DNA of 64,000 nt from Pseudanabaena galeata CCNP1313 (GTDB taxonomy: Bacteria > Cyanobacteriota > Cyanobacteriia > Pseudanabaenales > Pseudanabaenaceae): assembly GCF_029910235.1 (NCBI RefSeq), contig NZ_CP112874.1:2232001-2296000 (forward strand), given 5' to 3'. Position numbers and translations under genes: made by a program. Under the pieces are notes generated by a model. The model saw only the letters and a program-made list of their open reading frames with translations, searched no databases and had not been told where the DNA came from. This document shows, piece after piece, positions 37,682 through 45,900 of the stretch. Each line of letters opens with the position of its first letter. Within the stretch, counting starts at the first letter, position 1.

Positions 37682-38674
37682 CTAGAGAATGACTATTTGA
37701 TTGGTGGTAGCTGACTTTTCGGCAGCATTAGCAACCGCAAGGGAATGCAGAATACTCTCATGGTTAGTGTAGAGTGGCGTACCTGTAAACAGATGCGAGA
37801 GAACATTTTCGGTATCCTTCTTAAATAAACCTCGCGTTGTTCCTGCATCAAGTTCCATTTCTCCATCTGCTGTAATTAATTTCCCCTTGTCACCAGAAAA
37901 AATTAGCGCTCCTTGACTACCCTGCAACTCCATAACCCTTTCTGGTTGCCAAAAGTCTTCACCTTTACTATAGCTAACATCAGCCAAAACTCCATTCTCA
38001 AATTGAAGTTGGGCATTACAGACACAGGAAGTAAAATGATGTGGTAAATGATCACCCCTATAGCGCAACTGACAAGATACAGCCCTCACCTTCCCAAACA
38101 GAACTATTATTCGATTCAGTCGTGAAACTGCCGCAGTTAGGGGAAATCCAAATAAATCTGGTTTGTATGTCCATTTGTCTGGGACAGGACGCTGTGGACT
38201 TTTAGTGGAATATCGAGCATAAAAAGGCTTACCAACTTTAGCTAGATGCTCCATTACTAGTTGATGTACACCGCCCAATAGTTCAATATGTTCGACATGG
38301 AGCATTAAATTTTGCTGCTGGGCAAGTTTTACTAATTCCTCAGCTTCAGCCAGATTAAAAGAAAGAGGATATTCGACAATCACATGCTTGCCCGATCGCA
38401 GGGCTTGTCCCACTACAGCCCCATGATCGCGATTGACATTACAGATTACTACTAAGTCAATATCAGGACGCACAACTAGTTCTGACCAATATTGATGCAC
38501 ATTGGAAATCGCAAATTCTTGGGCGATCTCCTGTGTTTTTTCGGGATTACCTGCGATCGCCATCAGCGTAATGCGTGGATCTTGACTGAAGATTTCAGCG
38601 CGTAATTTGGCAACAAAGCCAGACCCAACAATACCAACTCGCAAAGGTTGATGAGAGATCGCGTAACTAGTCAT
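37682..38674 (-). CDS. bvdR: biliverdin reductase
   Basis: 330-residue Gfo/Idh/MocA-type oxidoreductase with Rossmann start RVGIVGSGFVAKLRAEIF (about 12-29). The segment LHVEHIELLGGVHQ (about 125-138), the following FYARYSTKSPQ and the FGFPLTAA-SR region closely match cyanobacterial BvdR as I remember it. BvdR reduces biliverdin to bilirubin with NAD(P)H and affects phycobiliprotein biosynthesis. A generic Gfo/Idh/MocA dehydrogenase is the alternative, but the HIELLGGVH block argues for BvdR. No tetrapyrrole operon around it, though a PPOX gene lies 2 kb away. Confidence 0.85.
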   Translation of the reverse strand: MTSYAISHQPLRVGIVGSGFVAKLRAEIFSQDPRITLMAIAGNPEKTQEIAQEFAISNVHQYWSELVVRPDIDLVVICNVNRDHGAVVGQALRSGKHVIVEYPLSFNLAEAEELVKLAQQQNLMLHVEHIELLGGVHQLVMEHLAKVGKPFYARYSTKSPQRPVPDKWTYKPDLFGFPLTAAVSRLNRIIVLFGKVRAVSCQLRYRGDHLPHHFTSCVCNAQLQFENGVLADVSYSKGEDFWQPERVMELQGSQGALIFSGDKGKLITADGEMELDAGTTRGLFKKDTENVLSHLFTGTPLYTNHESILHSLAVANAAEKSATTNQIVIL

Positions 38675-38708
38675 GATTTGGAAGTTCTCTAATTATGTAA
38701 ATACATAA

Positions 38709-38783
38709 TAAAGGCGGCGCGATGCACCGCTTTTATTTTTTCACTTTATAAAAAAAGGCAGCGCATCGCGCCACCTTTTTTTA
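38709..38783. terminator. two adjacent hairpins between bvdR and next gene
   Basis: First, AAAGGCGGCGCGATGCACCGCTTTT; second, AAAAAAAGGCAGCGC-ATC-GCGCCACCTTTTTTT (one mismatch). The second includes the TAA stop of the minus-strand gene 38781-39068 and can act as its terminator. Confidence 0.7.
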
Positions 38784-39068
38784 TTTGAGGCGATGCAGTT
38801 TAGACGGTGGCAATAGTTTGCGCTCTGGGGCAACTTTTTGCCTTGGCGATCGCACATAAAAGATTTTGCGTCCTGTCGTCTCATTCACCCAACGGGCAAA
38901 GCGACTCCACACTTTTTCAGATAAGTATTTCTGAGCAACGATCGCTAAACCAATAACGACAGCGATCGGAAATACTGAATCAAAGGGATTTCCATCGCGG
39001 CTACCCACAAATAGCATCACAACTGCGGAAATCAGTGCAGAGATCAGTAAAAATTGAAATTTAGACAT
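38781..39068 (-). CDS. small membrane protein, unknown function
   Basis: 95 residues from ATG 39068. Two hydrophobic segments (about 4-22 and 31-47) and a basic C-terminus (RSPRQKVAPERKLLPPSKLHR). I do not recognise the family. The hairpin after the stop and the clean start support a real gene. Upstream it borders the heptamer array at 39104, which lies in its promoter region. Confidence 0.6.
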   Translation of the reverse strand: MSKFQFLLISALISAVVMLFVGSRDGNPFDSVFPIAVVIGLAIVAQKYLSEKVWSRFARWVNETTGRKIFYVRSPRQKVAPERKLLPPSKLHRLK

Positions 39069-39103
39069 ATATTTCCTGAATTATGCGTTTATTGGGGATT
39101 GGC

Positions 39104-39243
39104 TTTTAGCTTTTAGCTTTTAGCTTTTAGCTTTTAGCTTTTAGCTTTTAGCTTTTAGCTTTTAGCTTTTAGCTTTTAGCTTTTAGCTTTTAGCTTTTAG
39201 CTTTTAGCTTTTAGCTTTTAGCTTTTAGCTTTTAGCTTTTAGC
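39104..39243. repeat. tandem heptamer array TTTTAGC x20
   Basis: Exactly 140 bp of perfect TTTTAGC units. Such 7-bp tandem arrays (STRR type) are known from cyanobacteria. Copy number is likely variable between strains. It lies 36 bp upstream of the small membrane protein start. Confidence 0.97.
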
Positions 39244-39283
39244 TTTTAAATTTACTTGAGAAACCATTTAAGAATTGTAGTTT

Positions 39284-39362
39284 TTGCCCCCCCTAGCCCC
39301 CCAATTCTGGGGGGAACCATATTTAAGTCCCCCAGAATTGGCGGATTTAGGGGGCTAGACAC
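39284..39362. repeat. inverted repeat with CCCCCAGAATTGG arms
   Basis: CCCCCCTAGCCCCCCAATTC and TGGGGGGAAC at left, CCCCCAGAATTGGCGGATTT and AGGGGGCTAG at right, pairing around ATATTTAAG. Similar CCCCC-AGAATTGGGGG sequences recur in many cyanobacterial genomes (from memory). Confidence 0.75.
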
Positions 39363-39414
39363 CTAGAGCTTTAAACGAGATTTTAAGTATCGTGTCATTC
39401 TTAAATGGGTTCTG

Positions 39415-39470
39415 AGCTAACAGCTAACAGCTAACAGCTAACAGCTAACAGCTAACAGCTAACAGCTAAC
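39415..39470. repeat. tandem heptamer array AGCTAAC x8
   Basis: 56 bp of perfect AGCTAAC. Read on the other strand the unit is GTTAGCT, one base from the TTTTAGC unit in phase (T-T-T-T-A-G-C against T-G-T-T-A-G-C), so the two arrays are related and inverted. The thrB stop codon TAG lies in the last unit. Confidence 0.97.
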
Positions 39471-40374
39471 GAGTTTTAAACGTTGTACCATCTTTAGCGA
39501 TCGCTAGACATTTAGTTATAGCCGTAACACCTATTGATTGCCATGCTTGTTGCATAGCTTGGGCGACTGACTCTATTGTACCCATTGGGGCTAAAGAAAG
39601 TAGTGTTGGCCCCGCGCCACTGATTACTGTGCCATAGGCTCCTGCGGCGATCGCGGCGGTCTGCACATCAGCCATACCTGTAATCAAACTTTGGCGATAG
39701 GGTTGATGCAGACGATCTTGTAGTCCCGCCTTGAGCCAACTAGCATTTCCTGTCTGAATCCCGTGCGTTAACAATGCCAAATGCGAAGCGTTAAAAACTG
39801 CATCATGCATAGAAAATTGCTTTGGCAAAACTTTTCGTGCTTCGGCAGTCGATAACTCAAAGGCGGGAATTGCCACGGCGATCGCAATATCTTGATGCCA
39901 TTGCAAATCACAAAATTCCCATCCCCCCGCTTGATTGGAAGCCATTAGTTGACATCCGCCCAACATTGCTGGAGCCACATTATCAGGATGTCCTTCCATC
40001 TCGATCGCAAGATCTAATAAAGCCATGCGATCGAGGGGCGATCCTGCCAATAAATTCGCGCCAAAAATACCGCCCACAATCGCGGTTGCCGAACTGCCCA
40101 ACCCTCGTGATAGTGGGATGGCTGTATCTGTATGAAAGGCGATCGCTGGAATGGGGCGATCGATATGCTGATAAAACTTAGCTATGCTTTGATAAACAAG
40201 GTTGGTTTCGTCGCGTTCCACCTTGTCTGCGCCTTCACCTGTTGCCGTGATGGTTAAGCGATCGGCGAGGGAAAATTCAAAACGGTTATAGAGCGATAGG
40301 GCTGCCCCAAGGCAATCAAATCCGGGGCCAATATTAGCAGTGGTGGCGGGAACGGAAACTTCAAAAATGGTCAT
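39466..40374 (-). CDS. thrB: homoserine kinase
   Basis: GHMP-family kinase phosphorylating homoserine in threonine synthesis. From ATG 40374 (MTIFEVSVPATTANIGPGFDCLG) it has 302 residues, the normal length; the frame also opens three codons earlier at a TTG. ATP-binding motif IPLSRGLGSSATAIVGG (about 82-98) and the C-terminal GAYGTVISGAGPTLL are typical. Its stop codon is inside the AGCTAAC heptamer array. No other threonine gene nearby. Confidence 0.94.
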   Translation of the reverse strand: MTIFEVSVPATTANIGPGFDCLGAALSLYNRFEFSLADRLTITATGEGADKVERDETNLVYQSIAKFYQHIDRPIPAIAFHTDTAIPLSRGLGSSATAIVGGIFGANLLAGSPLDRMALLDLAIEMEGHPDNVAPAMLGGCQLMASNQAGGWEFCDLQWHQDIAIAVAIPAFELSTAEARKVLPKQFSMHDAVFNASHLALLTHGIQTGNASWLKAGLQDRLHQPYRQSLITGMADVQTAAIAAGAYGTVISGAGPTLLSLAPMGTIESVAQAMQQAWQSIGVTAITKCLAIAKDGTTFKTR

Positions 40375-40395
40375 GTTAAACAACTGGAATATGTG

Positions 40396-40442
40396 GAGCA
40401 GTTTTTTTTGGTTCGGCGAAGCCGAACCAAAAAAAACTGCTC
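40396..40442. terminator. long hairpin between thrB and PPOX gene
   Basis: GAGCAGTTTTTTTTGGTTCG-GC, loop GAA, and complement: 22-bp stem followed by TTTATTTTAA. It lies just after the PPOX stop and may terminate that gene. The tail CTTTATTTTA also follows the hairpins at 43304 and 62127. Confidence 0.75.
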
Positions 40443-40443
40443 T

Positions 40444-41883
40444 TTATTTTAAGAATGCATCAATTTTAGTAGCTTCTTGCAAACTCCGCTTGATGCAATC
40501 ACCTAAAGCCACACCGCCAATAAAGTTGGCACTGATATACAAGCCTTGAGATTTTTGTAATTCTTTTTCTACCGTCGCAAGACGGTCTAAATGTCCCAGC
40601 TCGTACTGAGGAATGGCTTTATCCCAGACATGCACAGCGATCGCTTTCGGTTCGGCTTTTGTATCAGGACGCAGGATTGTTTTCTTAAGATCTTGATGTA
40701 CGGCGGCAATGATTTCAGGCTCTGAAAGCTTGGCTAAAGCGGGATCGAGTGTGCCACCGATAAAGTTTAATAACAGTTGCCAACCTTCAGGGGCGCGTCC
40801 AGCAAATAAACTGGATGACCAGATTGTGCCTAGAGTTCTCACGCCTTGAGTGCGGGGAATGAGATTGCCAAAGCCTTTCATGTCATAGGCAAATTCGCTC
40901 TTAGGGTAAGCAAGCACTACACAAGCTACAGTCGGATAAAAAATTTCGTTTAAGGCTTGGCTAGCTGCTGGTAAATAGTCTTGCAATAGTTTGGCGGTGA
41001 CATAGGCGGGAGTACTGAGAACCACCGATCGCGATCGCACCGTTTCTTCACCTATGGGCGTATCAAACTTAGAAATATAGATTTCGCCTTGCTTTTCTAG
41101 CGATCGCAAAGTCCATTGCTGCTTGACGGCTGTACCCTGCTCTCGTAACTTCGTAGCGATCGCCTCAGGCAAAGTCTGAATCCCTTGCCGAAATGAACCC
41201 AACTCACCAGCTTTAACTTTAGGAAGATTGGGATCATTCAGCTTTTGGGCTTTACGTTCCTTTGCCGAAAGGATCGCGCCTGCAAGCAAACCGTTATAGC
41301 TATTTTCTAAGCGAAAAATCTTAGCAAAGGCAGCCTTGGCACTGAGTCGTTTAGGATCACCTGCGTATACACCTGAAATAAATGGTGCAACTAATCTTTC
41401 AACCGCTTGTTTACCCAATAGGCGAGAAAAGAATTGATCGACGGATTCTTCGCCAGCCATTGCGGGACGCGCAAAGCCGATCGCACCTAAAGCCAGACGA
41501 ATTTTGCCGCCCCAAGTCAAAATTTTGGAGGCGATCGCTGTCGGTGGACTCATGGGTAAAGCGTTTAACTTGCCATTGAGAAAGACAAAACGGGGCAGTT
41601 TGCCATTAGCTAATACCAATTCGTCCTTTAGTCCCACCTGCACTGCTAAACGCAATAGCTCAGGCGCAGGCTGAAAGCTATTTGGACCCTCTTCCCACTG
41701 ATAACCTTCATCATTTTTAGCGCTGGTGATTGCACCGCCCACCCGATCCTGTGCTTCCGCAACCAAGACGCGATACTTTTTGGCGATCGCCAGTTCATGG
41801 GCGATCGTTAGCCCTGATATTCCTGCGCCAACGACAAGAACATCTAAGGGTTGATTGGTTTCAGAGGAGGGTGTTAAGGACAT
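40444..41883 (-). CDS. hemY: protoporphyrinogen oxidase, HemY/HemG FAD type
   Basis: Oxygen-dependent enzyme converting protoporphyrinogen IX to protoporphyrin IX for heme and chlorophyll. 479 residues. FAD-binding VLVVGAGISGLTIAHELA (about 15-32), the second dinucleotide motif EAQDRVGGAITSAK, and the substrate region WEEGPNSFQP. C-terminal YISANFIGGVALGDCIKRSL closes the FAD fold. Most cyanobacteria are thought to use HemJ instead, so the HemY/plant-like type is of interest. It is named hemG in some annotations. The thrB gene lies downstream on the same strand. Confidence 0.9.
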   Translation of the reverse strand: MSLTPSSETNQPLDVLVVGAGISGLTIAHELAIAKKYRVLVAEAQDRVGGAITSAKNDEGYQWEEGPNSFQPAPELLRLAVQVGLKDELVLANGKLPRFVFLNGKLNALPMSPPTAIASKILTWGGKIRLALGAIGFARPAMAGEESVDQFFSRLLGKQAVERLVAPFISGVYAGDPKRLSAKAAFAKIFRLENSYNGLLAGAILSAKERKAQKLNDPNLPKVKAGELGSFRQGIQTLPEAIATKLREQGTAVKQQWTLRSLEKQGEIYISKFDTPIGEETVRSRSVVLSTPAYVTAKLLQDYLPAASQALNEIFYPTVACVVLAYPKSEFAYDMKGFGNLIPRTQGVRTLGTIWSSSLFAGRAPEGWQLLLNFIGGTLDPALAKLSEPEIIAAVHQDLKKTILRPDTKAEPKAIAVHVWDKAIPQYELGHLDRLATVEKELQKSQGLYISANFIGGVALGDCIKRSLQEATKIDAFLK

Positions 41884-41982
41884 AGCTAAAAGGACTTAAA
41901 AGCAATGAGCAATTTTCAGTCTAGTACAACAAAGATCCTATAGCTTAGTACAAGCTTTGTTTAAAGCTACATCAAGTTATAA

Positions 41983-42096
41983 AAATTGGTTTTTTAGAAG
42001 CCAGCCATAGGCTGGCTTCTAAAAAACCAATTTTGGTGATTCCAGTGCCAAAGGCACTGGAATCACCAAAATTGGTTTCATAATATGAATTATTGC
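41983..42096 (+). repeat. family E double-hairpin repeat, copy 2
   Basis: Hairpin 1: GGTTTTTTAGAAGCCAGCC-ATA-complement. Hairpin 2: CCAATTTTGGTGATTCCAGTG and complement. Ends TTTCATAATATGAATTATTG like TTTCATAATGAGAATTGC in copy 1. Confidence 0.8.
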
Positions 42097-42139
42097 TTTA
42101 TTGAGTTTTATGCAGCGCCATAGGCGCTGCACAACCTGT

Positions 42140-42376
42140 TTATACTGTGTGCTGAAATAAAGCGTTCAAATACACTTTGGCAGTACTGCGATAGCTATGG
42201 GATGCATTGGGAGATGTGCCGTGGCGATCGCTACCACCGTTTTGTAACAGAAACAAAGACAAAGCAGCCGCAAATACACGATCCTGATCCCAGTCAGGAT
42301 GTGACTCTAGGTAACTTTTGAGGGTTTCGTGCAATTCTTCTGGAATTTCGGCCAATATACTGACGGTCGTACTCAT
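42140..42376 (-). CDS. DUF2811 family protein
   Basis: 78 residues: an N-terminal beta strand and helix (VSILAEIPEELHETLKSYLE), then HPDWDQDRVFAAALSLFLLQNG, a disordered Ser/His-rich segment, and a hydrophobic helical end. This is the cyanobacterial DUF2811 pattern. It resembles short DNA-binding or antitoxin-like folds but no function is known. It stands alone, 63 bp from a family E repeat and next to the DnaA-box cluster. Confidence 0.78.
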   Translation of the reverse strand: MSTTVSILAEIPEELHETLKSYLESHPDWDQDRVFAAALSLFLLQNGGSDRHGTSPNASHSYRSTAKVYLNALFQHTV

Positions 42377-42661
42377 GCTGAAACCTCAACTCTTAAACAA
42401 GTTTGATAGAAATGACGCAACCATTTTTCAGAGGTCGGGTTTTAATTGTGCTTGCAAGTAGCTATTCTTGTCAACGTAACGAAGCGTTAAGTATTAGTGA
42501 CAAATAAATGAAACTGGTTTGATGGAATCAGCATTTCAAAGCGATTTAGTTTACGTTTCTTAACAATAAATAGGCTTCAAAAGTTTTCCCAAGTGAAATG
42601 CTCATTCTGTTAACGAATCCTTAACCAGTAAGGCAGCAGTATCTTAATCTCAAAAAGCACC

Positions 42662-42724
42662 TGTGGAAAACTAACACTTATCTGTGGAAAAAGTCGCAAT
42701 ATCTGTGGAAAAGTCTGTGGAAAA
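42662..42724 (+). other. cluster of four DnaA-box-like 9-mers
   Basis: TGTGGAAAA occurs at 42662, 42683, 42704 and 42716, all in the same orientation, with spacings of 21, 21 and 12 bp, so the first three face the same side of the helix. The complement TTTTCCACA differs by one base from the E. coli DnaA box and equals the form described for some cyanobacterial origins. Confidence 0.6.
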
Positions 42725-42797
42725 CTTTTGAGCATTTAAGTTGAAAATTATTTTTTTCTTAATATTTATGGCGATTTATACATCAACAAAAAACGAC

Positions 42798-42827
42798 AAT
42801 TTACGTTAATTTACGTTAATTTACGTT
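42798..42827. repeat. AT-rich 10-bp tandem repeat x3
   Basis: AATTTACGTT three times in a row, right after a T-rich tract (42745-42770), 70 bp from the DnaA-like boxes and 9 bp before the nfeD stop. Position and composition fit an unwinding element, an inference. Confidence 0.7.
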
Positions 42828-42835
42828 TTTTGCTG

Positions 42836-43270
42836 CTAGTGACTCAGCCAATTTTCAGGAACAACGATCAATGTTGTGCCTTGTCGCCTCAGAATAATGA
42901 CTTTTTGTTGAGCAGCGATCGCGATTTGAGGATTATCACATTTGGCTTTCCATGAACCGCCTTCATAACGAACTCTTCCCGTTTCTCCTGCGGGGATTTC
43001 CGTAAGCGTAACCCCTTCACTCGCCTCTTTTAGTTGGTGCGAGTCCTTGGGAATAAATCGCCGTGAAGCAACTGCTAACATTGCCGAGATCAGCATCCAA
43101 GCAAGGATTTGCAAGGCAGGAATCGGCAAAATCAGCGCGATCAAACCTACTAGTAACGCAGCTAAGCCCATTGCCCCAGCAATCATAAAGGTTGGCAATG
43201 GTACTAATAACTCAATAACGCAAAGGGCAATACCGATCAGTAGCCAGACTTGACTAGGTAGTAAATTCAT
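42836..43270 (-). CDS. NfeD-like membrane protein
   Basis: 144 residues. Three hydrophobic segments at about 5-25, 27-48 and 52-70, then a soluble OB-fold domain (about 85-144): EIPAGETGRVRYEGGSWKAKC and VIILRRQGTTLIVVPEN, as in NfeD/ClpP-class accessory proteins. NfeD usually acts with a stomatin-like (SPFH) protein and a serine protease; neither is adjacent here, although an SPFH protein is encoded at 60128. Start ATG 43270. Confidence 0.85.
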   Translation of the reverse strand: MNLLPSQVWLLIGIALCVIELLVPLPTFMIAGAMGLAALLVGLIALILPIPALQILAWMLISAMLAVASRRFIPKDSHQLKEASEGVTLTEIPAGETGRVRYEGGSWKAKCDNPQIAIAAQQKVIILRRQGTTLIVVPENWLSH

Positions 43271-43303
43271 CGCTCACCTGATTTATCCGAATTATCCCAA
43301 AAC

Positions 43304-43344
43304 ACAGTTTTTTTAGCGCAACGAAGTTGCGCTAAAAAAACTGT
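43304..43344. repeat. perfect hairpin upstream of nfeD
   Basis: ACAGTTTTTTTAGCGCAAC, loop GAA, complement, then TCTTTATTTTA; the family B copy begins 9 bp later. The tail TTCTTTATTTTA is shared with hairpins at 40396 and 62127. Confidence 0.75.
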
Positions 43345-43353
43345 TCTTTATTT

Positions 43354-43468
43354 TAACGTGAGTTCGATATAGCCATTTGCGGCGTGCGAAGCACGCCGCA
43401 AATGGCGAAAAATGGTAAGAATCGCTTAGCGATTCTTACCATTTTTCGCTTTCGTCGAACTGACGTTA
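43354..43468 (-). mobile_element. family B TIR element, copy 5
   Basis: Inverted 115-bp copy from TAACGTGAGTTCGATATAGC to TCGTCGAACTGACGTTA. Hairpins intact; compensatory change CGCTTAGCGA for CGCTAAGCGA. Confidence 0.85.
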
Positions 43469-43496
43469 TTTTACTTTCTTCCTACCACAGGAATTA

Positions 43497-43608
43497 TAGC
43501 TGTAGTCACTTTCAATAGGACAAGCCAAAACCCAAGAAGCGAGTGGCGGCGCGAATCGCCGCCACTCGCTTCTTGGGTTTTGTGTCCTAACAAGAGTGGC
43601 TATAGCTA
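43497..43608 (+). repeat. family D palindromic repeat, copy 3
   Basis: ATAGGACAAG...CCAAAACCCAAGAAGCGAGT and GGCGGCGC-GAA-TCGCCGCC, with complement ending TGTGTCCTA. Ends TATAGCTGTAG and GGCTATAGCTATA are changed compared with copies 1 and 2, and the stem sequence differs while pairing is kept. Confidence 0.75.
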
Positions 43609-43636
43609 TAGTAATACGTAGATTCATTGCACACTA

Positions 43637-44962
43637 CTAATTCTTGCCTGTAGCCTCTGTCGCAGGGACTATTTCTGATTTAACAATCGTGCTAGTGGGT
43701 TTGGGGCTATTGATTTTGATTTTTTGGGAGTCTAAAGATTTTTCCCGTCTAAAGCGATCATCCTCAGTGGTCGATTTAATCACCTTATTGCGAGCGACTT
43801 CTACTGTTTCTGGTAGTTTTACGGGTAGGTTTGGGCGATCGCTTGCTGTCGGTTCGCTAGGACGTGAATTAGTTGCCGTTGGTGCAATTGAGTCCAAATT
43901 TGGCGCATTGGATAGCAATCCACCTAAACCATTAATCAAATTGCGAATATTGCTACGCAGCTTGGGATCTCCTGTCAGTTCATCGAGATCGGCGGTAATT
44001 TTCTTAGCATTGGCAAAAGTTGCCCTAGCCGAGTCCAGAGTTTCGCGTAACGCTGTCATGGTAGCAGGATCATTTAGTTCACCCGATACTTTACGAAGAT
44101 TTGCCGAGGTTTCCGCAGCATTTTCCGCAAGTTGCTGCAAGTTGGCGATCAACTTGCCATCATTTAATAAAGGTTTGGCACTGGCTAGCAGCGATCGCGC
44201 TTCTTTGGAAGTAGCCGCAATTCCATCAAGGGTTTGGGCTAGTTTTTCGCGATTGACCTCAATTAAGTCTTGGGCGCTATTTGCCACATTGCCAACCTTG
44301 GTCGCCGCACCACTAATTGCATCAGCAGTATCACCAAATCTTGTCAGCTGATTTTCAAACGTACCGACCATCCGATTGGCTGAATCCGTTAGCTTTTGTA
44401 CACTTTTAGCTGTTGCTTTTGCGGCGGTTAGAGTTTCATTAAGGTTATCGACTAAATTTTGATCGTTGATTTTGCGTAATGCAGTACTTGAATCTTTGAG
44501 TAAGGCAATGAAGCTCACACCACGCACACCGTCAATCTGTCCGCCCTGACAAATGATCAAATCAGCATTGCAATCCTTAGCGATCGGATTCATTTTTGGA
44601 TCAATGGCTAATTTATCTTCAGGCGGGAAAATATCAATATTGGTATTGCCCAGAAAACCACTTTGGTTAGTCTCTGCAACCGATTGCTTGGGAATAATCA
44701 ACTTTGGATCTTCAATACTTACTTGTACATCAACGCCTTCAGTTTGGGCGGTTAGAGCCGTTACCCGTCCCACTTCTACACCACGAAACCGAACCACTGA
44801 GCCAGTATTTAGTCCACTCGCGTCGGCGATTTTGATCGTAAACGTAAACTTAGAACTATTGAGTTGCAACCCGCGCAGCCATAGTAATGCGCCCCCAAGC
44901 GCCACTACTCCACCAATGATAAATAAGCCAAGCGCACCGTCGCGTAATGTTTTTCGCTGCAC
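43637..44962 (-). CDS. MlaD/MCE-family lipid transport protein
   Basis: 441 residues from GTG 44962 (MQRKTLRDG). One membrane segment at about 12-30, an MCE domain about 36-115 (IADASGLNTGSVVRFRGVEVGRV), then long helical and coiled-coil sequence and a Pro/Ser-rich tail. Such proteins form hexameric rings or tubes carrying phospholipids between membranes; in cyanobacteria and plastids (TGD2) this is the MCE subunit. The MlaF-like ATPase gene ends 5 bp upstream on the same strand. The MlaE-type permease is not here. Confidence 0.86.
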   Translation of the reverse strand: MQRKTLRDGALGLFIIGGVVALGGALLWLRGLQLNSSKFTFTIKIADASGLNTGSVVRFRGVEVGRVTALTAQTEGVDVQVSIEDPKLIIPKQSVAETNQSGFLGNTNIDIFPPEDKLAIDPKMNPIAKDCNADLIICQGGQIDGVRGVSFIALLKDSSTALRKINDQNLVDNLNETLTAAKATAKSVQKLTDSANRMVGTFENQLTRFGDTADAISGAATKVGNVANSAQDLIEVNREKLAQTLDGIAATSKEARSLLASAKPLLNDGKLIANLQQLAENAAETSANLRKVSGELNDPATMTALRETLDSARATFANAKKITADLDELTGDPKLRSNIRNLINGLGGLLSNAPNLDSIAPTATNSRPSEPTASDRPNLPVKLPETVEVARNKVIKSTTEDDRFRREKSLDSQKIKINSPKPTSTIVKSEIVPATEATGKN

Positions 44963-44967
44963 GAGCC

Positions 44968-45807
44968 TTATACCTCCCTAGTCAAAAGTTGAATTGGACC
45001 TTCAGTACTGCCACTAAAAAATTGTCTGACATACGGATTGTCGGCAGTATCAATTGTACTAACGTTTCCTGCATAGCGCACCGATCCGCGATAAAGAACG
45101 ATCAGGCGATCGGCTGTACGGCGGATCGTGCTGTCTTGGTGAGTAACGACAATATAGCTATCACAGACCTGTTGCTCTCGGAGCGATCGCATCAAGTCTT
45201 CGATAATGGTCGAAGCCACAGGATCAAGTCCTGCGGTGGGTTCATCATAGAGCAGCACTTTTTTGGTTTGTGTTTTGGTGGTGGGGTCATCCATAATCGC
45301 ACGGGCAAAACTCACCCGTTTCCGCATCCCGCCTGACAGTTGGCTCGGATAGCGATCGCTAATGTTATCTAAACCCACCATGGCAAGCTTATGTTCGACC
45401 AGTCGATAAATCTCGCGGCGTGACAAGCGGGAATGCTCAAATAATGAGAATCCCACATTTTCGGCAACCGTAAGCGAGTCAAAGAGGGCGGCATTTTGAA
45501 ATACCATCCCAATGTTTAGACCATAACCTCCTTCTTGGATATCATCTTCAGAAGAAACAAGGTTGCCGTTGATATATAACTCACCTTGGTCAGGGGCAAG
45601 TAGTCCGCAAACAATGCGTAAGATTGTCGATTTGCCAGTACCAGAGGGGCCAATGATGGCGATCGCTTCACCTGTATGTACAGTGAGATCGACACCATTT
45701 AATACAGCATTAGATCCAAAACTTTTATGAATATCACGCAGTTCTAGCAAAGGTGTAACCACATTGCTACTATTTTTGATCAGAGATCGGACTGGCTCCA
45801 TCGACAT
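44968..45807 (-). CDS. MlaF-like ABC ATPase of MCE lipid transporter
   Basis: 279 residues. Walker A IGPSGTGKST (about 52-61), signature LSGGMRKRVSFARA, Walker B LLYDEPTAGLDP and a His-loop VTHQ; the GMRKR form of the signature is characteristic of MlaF/TGD3. It powers lipid movement with the MlaD-like protein encoded 5 bp downstream. Start ATG 45807 (MSMEPVRS); an ATG two codons later is also possible. Strand and spacing show an operon. Confidence 0.9.
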   Translation of the reverse strand: MSMEPVRSLIKNSSNVVTPLLELRDIHKSFGSNAVLNGVDLTVHTGEAIAIIGPSGTGKSTILRIVCGLLAPDQGELYINGNLVSSEDDIQEGGYGLNIGMVFQNAALFDSLTVAENVGFSLFEHSRLSRREIYRLVEHKLAMVGLDNISDRYPSQLSGGMRKRVSFARAIMDDPTTKTQTKKVLLYDEPTAGLDPVASTIIEDLMRSLREQQVCDSYIVVTHQDSTIRRTADRLIVLYRGSVRYAGNVSTIDTADNPYVRQFFSGSTEGPIQLLTREV

Positions 45808-45900
45808 GTATTTCTGATTGAAAAAATCGCTCTACCAAAAACTAACATTTTTTCAGAAACTTTTCCTAAAAAATAACTCTAAACCAGAAATTTTTACTAA

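Larger units (their letters stand above)
39069..39465. other. 397-bp spacer with two heptamer arrays and an inverted repeat
   Basis: Holds the TTTTAGC array, a CCCCC-rich inverted repeat and the AGCTAAC array, each listed separately. No ORF of coding quality. Confidence 0.75.
42377..42835. other. 459-bp gene-free region, candidate replication origin
   Basis: No ORF. The first 280 bp are plain AT-rich sequence with no clear repeat. The second part contains the DnaA-box cluster and AT-rich repeats described in the next two entries. Together they have the look of a bacterial origin, but dnaA and dnaN are not in the window. Confidence 0.5.

Noticed and set aside
39104-39470. The repeats near thrB considered as a CRISPR array
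   Set aside because: Units are 7 bp with no spacers, so they are simple tandem arrays; no cas gene is present in the window.
43644-44351. 235-aa plus-strand ORF
   Set aside because: Lies entirely antisense to the MlaD-like gene, which has clear MCE homology; the ORF is a shadow of biased codons.
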